DNA from: Sorex araneus
Lineage: Eukaryota; Chordata; Mammalia; Eulipotyphla; Soricidae
Length of the DNA stretch: 64,000 nt
NCBI RefSeq assembly: GCF_027595985.1
Contig: NC_073312.1
Location: 8,262,673 to 8,326,672 of the forward strand
Reading direction: 5' to 3'
The translations under genes were made by a program, and so were the position numbers. The notes below the pieces were generated by a model. That model had not been told where the DNA came from and ran no database searches. It saw only the letters and a list, made by a program, of their open reading frames with translations. This document shows positions 58,870 through 64,000 of the stretch, piece after piece (positions within the stretch are counted from its first letter, which is position 1; every line of letters begins with the position of its first letter).

Positions 58870-59082
58870 CGATATTTTTTCTTCTTCTTTGGTTTTGCTT
58901 TTTTTCTGGGGTCAGCAAGGGGAGGGGCGGGGGGCGCACACTCAGAAATGCTCAGGGCTTACTCCTGACTCTGACTCTGGGGTCAGTCTCGACAGTGCTC
59001 AGCTGACCCTGTGCAGTGCCTGGGATGACAAGCTACGTGCAGGGTCAGCACCTCAACCCCAGGGACGACCCCTCCAGCCCCT
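58870..59082 (-). mobile_element. Old SINE in reverse
   Basis: TTTTTCTGGGGTCAGCAAGG, AATGCTCAGGGCTTACTCCT, GTGCCTGGGATGACAAGCTA and an end at CCCCTCCAGCCCC. It lies end to end with the preceding copy. Confidence 0.8.
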
Positions 59083-59266
59083 CTTGCCCGGCCGTCTCTG
59101 AGGGACAACTGTCTTCAGGCCTAGCCGGGAGCAGTGACTCCCTGAACACACAGCTCCCCCACTGAACAGGGCACGGCAGGCCGACTCCCGTGTCAGACAG
59201 TCCAGAACGACGGAAATGCTTTCACGGGGAACGGCGTGCTGGGCCAGTTCAAAAGTGACCACGTGG

Positions 59267-59450
59267 GGCGGCCGGAGCGATAGCCCAGTGGGTAGGGCGT
59301 TTGCCTTGCATGGGGCCGACCCGGGTTCGATCCCTGGCATCCCATAGGGTCCCCCAAGCACCGCCAGGAGTAATTGCTGAGTGCAGAGCCAGGAGTCACC
59401 CCTGAGCATCTCTGGGTGTGACCCAAAACGCAAAAACAACAACAACAACA
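59267..59450 (+). mobile_element. Young SINE with short target-site duplication
   Basis: GGAGCGATAGCCCAGTGGGT, GACCCGGGTTCGATCCCTGG, GAGCACAG-like 3' half and an (AAC)n tail. GTGACCAC occurs just before it and again after the tail. Confidence 0.95.
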
Positions 59451-59827
59451 AGAAACCGTGACCACTGGAAGGGCTTCTCAGCCTTCAGAGAGTGGCATGA
59501 TTGGCAGATCGGGGCAACCCCGCCTGGAACGGACTCAGTTCTGCCAACTCCCCTTCCACGGCCGAAGGGGGTCCTGAAAAGGTGACCCAGGTGCAAGCGC
59601 CAGAAGGCCAGGGAGATCATCCGTGCAACCCTGCTCCGTCCCCGGCACCTCGGGGCTCCGAGTTGGACCCTGGGTGGCAGCACTGGTCCCCGAGCACCTC
59701 GGGGCCCAGCCGTGCCATGCCCTGGGGCTCACTCAGCACCCACACCTGGCCAAGAATCACCAACTGGTGCCTGGGACTCTGAGCATCAGGGGGAGGCAAC
59801 CCCCGCCCCCCAAAACAGAGGCTACGG

Positions 59828-60025
59828 GGCCAGAGCCACAGGACAGCGAGGAGGCGTCTGCCTTGCACGCGGCCAACCAGGGTTCGATCCCCGACATCCC
59901 ACATGGTCCCCAGGACATGGTCCCAGGACAAAGTCCACCCAAGCTGTGCCCACAGCCCACATTACAGGAGTCATTCCTGAGCAGAGCCAGGAGCAAGCCC
60001 CGAGCATTGCAGGGTGTGGACCCCC
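59828..60025 (+). mobile_element. SINE carrying an extra internal segment
   Basis: GAGCCACAGGACAGCGAGGA, CAACCAGGGTTCGATCCCCG and CCCACATGGTCCCCAGGACA are followed by about 55 bp not in the consensus (around 59918-59970). The normal 3' end CAGAGCCAGGAGCAAGCCCC then resumes. Confidence 0.85.
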
Positions 60026-60577
60026 CAATTTAAAAGGACGCTTTGTGGGGAAGGGGACCAAGGAACCGCTGGGTGTTGGGGCAAGTGTCCGAGGCCTAAG
60101 ATGGCTAGCCCCGGCAACGAGCCAGGAGCCAAGGGCGACCCTGGAGCCACACGAAGGGTGCGGTCTCCGGGCCACCGAGACAGCGTGTGGCGGGCACTGC
60201 AGCGCAGAGGGACGGGCAGGGAGACACGCACTGCTGACCCAGAGCCACCGCTGCCCCCGCCGCGGGCGGACTGTGCTCGCGCCCCGGCTCCCGCCAGGCC
60301 CCGGGCCCCGAGGCTGCTCCCGCACGCCGAGCCCTGGGTGTGAGCAGCGCCGGAGCTGCCGGCCCTCTGCTGGGGGCAGGACCCCCAGGCAGCCCCGGGG
60401 GGGGGGGGGGAGGGAGGGCATGGCCCTGCCCCGCAATGCAGCTGTTGGCCCGCCCTGCAGTGGTCCCGGTGAGGCAGGGCAGACACTTGGTCCTTGTGCC
60501 TCGGCTGGGCCAGAGGAGCGGTCATGTGACCCAGGGAGCTGCCAGCCACCAGGCTCTGGGCGAGGCCTCTGACACAG

Positions 60578-60578
<1 letters not shown>

Positions 60579-60624
<46 letters not shown>

Positions 60625-61310
60625 TATTTCTGAGTCTGTATCTGTGTTTGTGTGTGTAAGGCTGTATCTGTGTATGTCTGTATGAATGTGTCTGTGTGTG
60701 AGAATCTGTTAGTGTGTCTGTGTGTGTGTCTCTGTGTGAGTGTGTGTACGTCTCTGTGTGTGTCTGTGTGAGGGTGTCTCTCTGTGTATGAGTGTATGTG
60801 TGTCTGTGTGATTGTGTGTCTGTGTGTGAGTCTATGTGTGTGTGTCTGTGTGTGTGCCCTGCGTGCGTCTGTGTGTGACCTGTGTGTGATTGTGTGTCTG
60901 TGTGGGAGTCTATGTATGAGTGTGTGAGTCTATGTGTGAGCGTATGTGTCTGTGTGTGAGTGTGTGTGTCTGTATGTGTCCCTATGTGTGTATATGTGAT
61001 TGTGTATGTCTGTGTGTGAGTTTATGTGTGAGTGTGTGTCTGTGCAAGTGTGAATGTGTATGTCTGTATGTGTGCCTGTGTGTGAGTTTATGTGTGTGTA
61101 TGTGCGTATGTCTCTGTGTCTGTGTGTCCTGTGTGTCTTGTGTGACTGTGTGTGTCTGTGTGAGTGTGTCTGTGTGTCTGTGAATGTGTCTGTGTGAGTC
61201 TGTGAGTGTGTCTGTGTGTGAGTGCGTGCGTCTGTATGCATGGGGGGGTGTGTGTGTGTATGCGTCTGTGTGCCCTGTGCGTGTCTGTGTGTGTGCCTCT
61301 CTGTGCAGGG
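60579..61310. repeat. Complex TG-rich tract, 730 bp
   Basis: A pure (GT)n start is followed by GTGTGTCTGTGTG, GAGTGTGTG and TATGTGTG words. On minus it is the same class of repeat as the CA-rich tracts. Confidence 0.95.
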
Positions 61311-61647
61311 GTGAGTGAGCGAGGCTGGATGAGGTGCCTCTGGGGTGAGGCCCCGCTTTTCACCGAACGAGGCTGCGGCACCAACTGCGCAGGGGTGCGG
61401 CTGAGCACGGAGGGAAGCGAGGGCTCCGCTTGGTGACCAAGGGACGGACAGCACGGCAGAGGCCTGGGGAGCGTCAGGAGGAGGCCAGGGGACCGTCTCC
61501 CGCGGAGCACTGAGCTCCACGTGCGCGCACAGGTACTGCTCAGCTCTGCAGGCTTCTGTGTCACGCCCACACGCACTAGTGCGCACTGCACGTACAGACA
61601 CACACAGCCCGTCTCTGTACACAAGTGCGTGCTCGCTCCCTCCCCCC

Positions 61648-61785
61648 CTCCCGGACCACACCTGGCTCTGCACTCAGGACTGGCTCCTGGCGGGGCTCGA
61701 GTGGGACGCAGGGATCCACCCGGGTGGGCTGTGTGTGGGGCAAGCGCTCTACCCACTGTACTACCCTCCGTCGGCCTCTTGAAAC
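61648..61785 (-). mobile_element. Diverged SINE in reverse
   Basis: CACACCTGGCTCTGCACTCA, GGACTGGCTCCTGGCGGGGC, GGGATCCACCCGGGTGGGCT and CGCTCTACCCACTGTACTAC. Confidence 0.8.
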
Positions 61786-62374
61786 TTTTCCCTTGTGACC
61801 TCTCCCGGGACAAAGTCCACCCAAGCTGTGCCCACGTGACCCCCGCACAGTCCCACACGGTTTCACCTCCTTGGCAGTGACCCCCCCGTCAGCGCGGCCA
61901 GGGATCCAGATGCACCCTCCGCCCCCGCCCCCAGCAATCTGATAGCCCCGCAGGGTGGCATCTGTGTGCGTAAAACGGGGCTGGGCAAACGGTGCCAGGC
62001 CCGGGCTGTTACCGTGAGCGGAAGCGCTTATGCCCACGGAGCCTGGCACGGCCAGCACCCAGGAAATGCCTGTTGGCAGGACGCTGCCGAGCCAAGAGTC
62101 TCCTTCCCTCCCACCTGTTTGGCTGGGAACCCCCCCTACACACACACACACACAGACGTCCCTGGACCTTGCCCCGCCGCCACCTCTGAACACTCAGTGA
62201 CACCCAGGACAAAGCAGGAAGGCCCATAGCTGCTACGTCAGGCCCCGGTGACAGGCCCTGCCGTCAGCTGCGTCTTCCTGGCTGTGGCCCTCACGTCCCC
62301 CATACCCGGAGGGAAGGCAGAGGCCAGGGAGGTCTCCAACAGGTGAGGCAACCATCTGACCAGGGCCCGGTGCC

Positions 62375-62480
62375 CAGCACTCCGCAGGGTCCCCCAGAGC
62401 ACCACAGCGAGTGATCCCTGAGCACAGAGCCAGGAGTCAGCCCTGCACACTGCCAGGTGTGGCCCCAAAACAAGTAAACA
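62375..62480 (+). mobile_element. 3' half of a SINE
   Basis: GTGCCCAGCACTCCGCAGGG, GCGAGTGATCCCTGAGCACA, GAGCCAGGAGTCAGCCCTGC and GTGTGGCCCCAAAACAAG. Confidence 0.8.
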
Positions 62481-63651
62481 AGAGGACGCGGAACAGAACT
62501 TGGAGAATGGGTTGGTGGTCCCCGCCCGTCTGAGCTGGGGACCTGCAGCCTGGGGACAGAGCCTTGAGGTGACAGATGGGGGGCTGCTCTGGAACTCAGG
62601 CTGCTGAGAGCACGCCGAGAGCTGGGGTGCCCAGAAAAGGGGGAGCGTCTGGGTTACATAAAGGCGCACGCTGGGGCCCGGACCTTGCCAAGGGCCGCGC
62701 CCGCTCCACCACCTGGCAGCTCCCTGGGCCCTGGCACAGAGCAAAGGCTAAACAGATGAATGAACGAATGAATGAACAGATCAACTGAACCCCAGCGGGA
62801 CTTGGCAACGGCGGCCCAGGAGCTGCAGGACACAAAGGTCTGTCCTGAATGGGGCTTGTTATCAGGCGCCCAGGAGGGAGGACGGAGAGGGTGAGGGGCA
62901 GGGGAGGACGGGGCCTCGCGCAGGGCACAGCCTGCCCCTGGACTATCCCTCCCGGGTTCTCACCCGGCTGGCAGGGACGGGCCAGGCGGGTTGACTCTGC
63001 CGGTCACACTGGGATCTCCAGCCACCGGGCGAGGCCGGGACCCTCTCGGGGCTCGCCGACACCGGGCCGGACATCGGCGTCACAGCCACACTGCGCCATG
63101 CCATGCTCGGGCCCAAGCCAGCTGCCCTCTGTCCTAGAGCTGCCCGGCCTGGAGGCTCTGACCGGGGGGGGGGGGGCCACCGAGCTGGCAGGATGCACCC
63201 ACCCCGGGCTTTCCCAGGCCTCCCCTGGGGTCAGCTGGGCCCAGGAGGGGAGAGAAATGGGGGCCGTGGAACGAAGCAGGGCGGGGGGCTACTCCCAGGC
63301 CTCTGCCTGGAGACCACTCCCGGGGCGGGGGAGGGGGTGAGCCTGGGGAGCCCGTGCAAGGCCAGCGCCTGACCCCGAGCCTCTCTCCAGCCGCAGCTGG
63401 GCCACTGTTTATAGAGCCAAGTGACACTATGTGCCGGGCCTTTGAAAGGAGCCGAGAGAAACAGGACACGGACATGGACACAGCCACAGCCACGTGTCGG
63501 TCCAGGCCTGGGGCAGGGATGCTTCTTCACCTCTGTCACCTCCGGGAGGGAGCCAGGCAAGCAAAGACAAACCAGATTCTAAAGGGGGTCGGCACAGTCG
63601 GCACACTGGGGAAGGCACCAGAGTGGGGCTCAGAGAGGATACAGCCGAGTG

Positions 63652-64000
63652 CGCACACACACACACACACACACAGCACAACACACAAATACACAGTACA
63701 TCACACACAGCACAACACAACACACACAGCACAACACACACATACACAGCACATCACACACACACACAGGACACCACATGCACAGCACATCACACACAGC
63801 ACACACAGAGCACATCATACACAGCACACCACACACACAGCACATCACACACAGCACACACAGAGCATATCACACACAGCACACCATACACACAGCACAT
63901 CACATATACACAACACTACACATACACACATACACACCACACACACAGAGCACATGCACACACACCACACATGACACACACAAGCCCCCACACCACACAC
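63652..64000. repeat. Complex CA-rich tract at the window end
   Basis: CACACAGCACATCACACACA-type words; the tract continues past the edge. Confidence 0.94.

Overview
The window is mammalian nuclear DNA from a GC-rich, repeat-dense region. Full-length and decayed copies of one tRNA-derived SINE occur throughout, on both strands. The core reads GGGCTGGAGCGATAGCACAG, then a B box GGTTCGATTCCC, then CATATGGTCCCC and a short A-rich tail. I recognise this as the shrew (SOR-type) SINE, so the source is most likely a shrew (Soricidae, probably Sorex). No bacterial, plasmid or phage features are present.

The one protein-coding gene I can support is GRK5, G protein-coupled receptor kinase 5, on the minus strand. 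Fourteen exons (numbered 3 to 16 by the usual 16-exon model) lie between 41434 and 7815. They encode residue 50 (split codon) to residue 590 and the stop codon. Every junction is GT-AG, every phase matches, and the summed length puts known human residue numbers exactly on the expected residues: K215, E234, D311, D329, R388 and S484/T485. The gene therefore looks intact. Exons 1 and 2 (about 49 codons) were not found, so the promoter lies beyond 64000 and intron 2 is longer than 22.5 kb.

Layout. 1-7380 is the region downstream of GRK5: a GGAA microsatellite, decayed L1 pieces, a processed RPL9 pseudogene cut by a SINE, several tandem repeats and SINEs. 7382-7814 is the GRK5 3' UTR. 7815-16773 is a compact cluster of exons 16 to 7 (kinase domain and C-terminus). 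16774-23249 holds long CA- and pyrimidine-rich tracts, exon 6, a roughly 1-kb 27-bp minisatellite and exon 5. 23250-35122 is intron 4, with SINEs, old L1 pieces and a repeat-free stretch with several homeodomain-type motifs. Exon 4 (35123-35200), intron 3 and exon 3 (41322-41434) follow. 41435-64000 is all intron 2: SINEs, minisatellites, CA/TG tracts and a few repeat-free patches that could be regulatory.

The most unusual observation is a tandem array at 10372-10561. Its unit is derived from the last bases of exon 11 plus that exon's own splice donor, giving a series of decoy 5' splice sites directly downstream of the true one. A second is a SINE (about 40790-41235) that has generated its own internal minisatellite. 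I found no sign of an undescribed gene system; the long open frames elsewhere come from tandem repeats whose unit length is a multiple of three.
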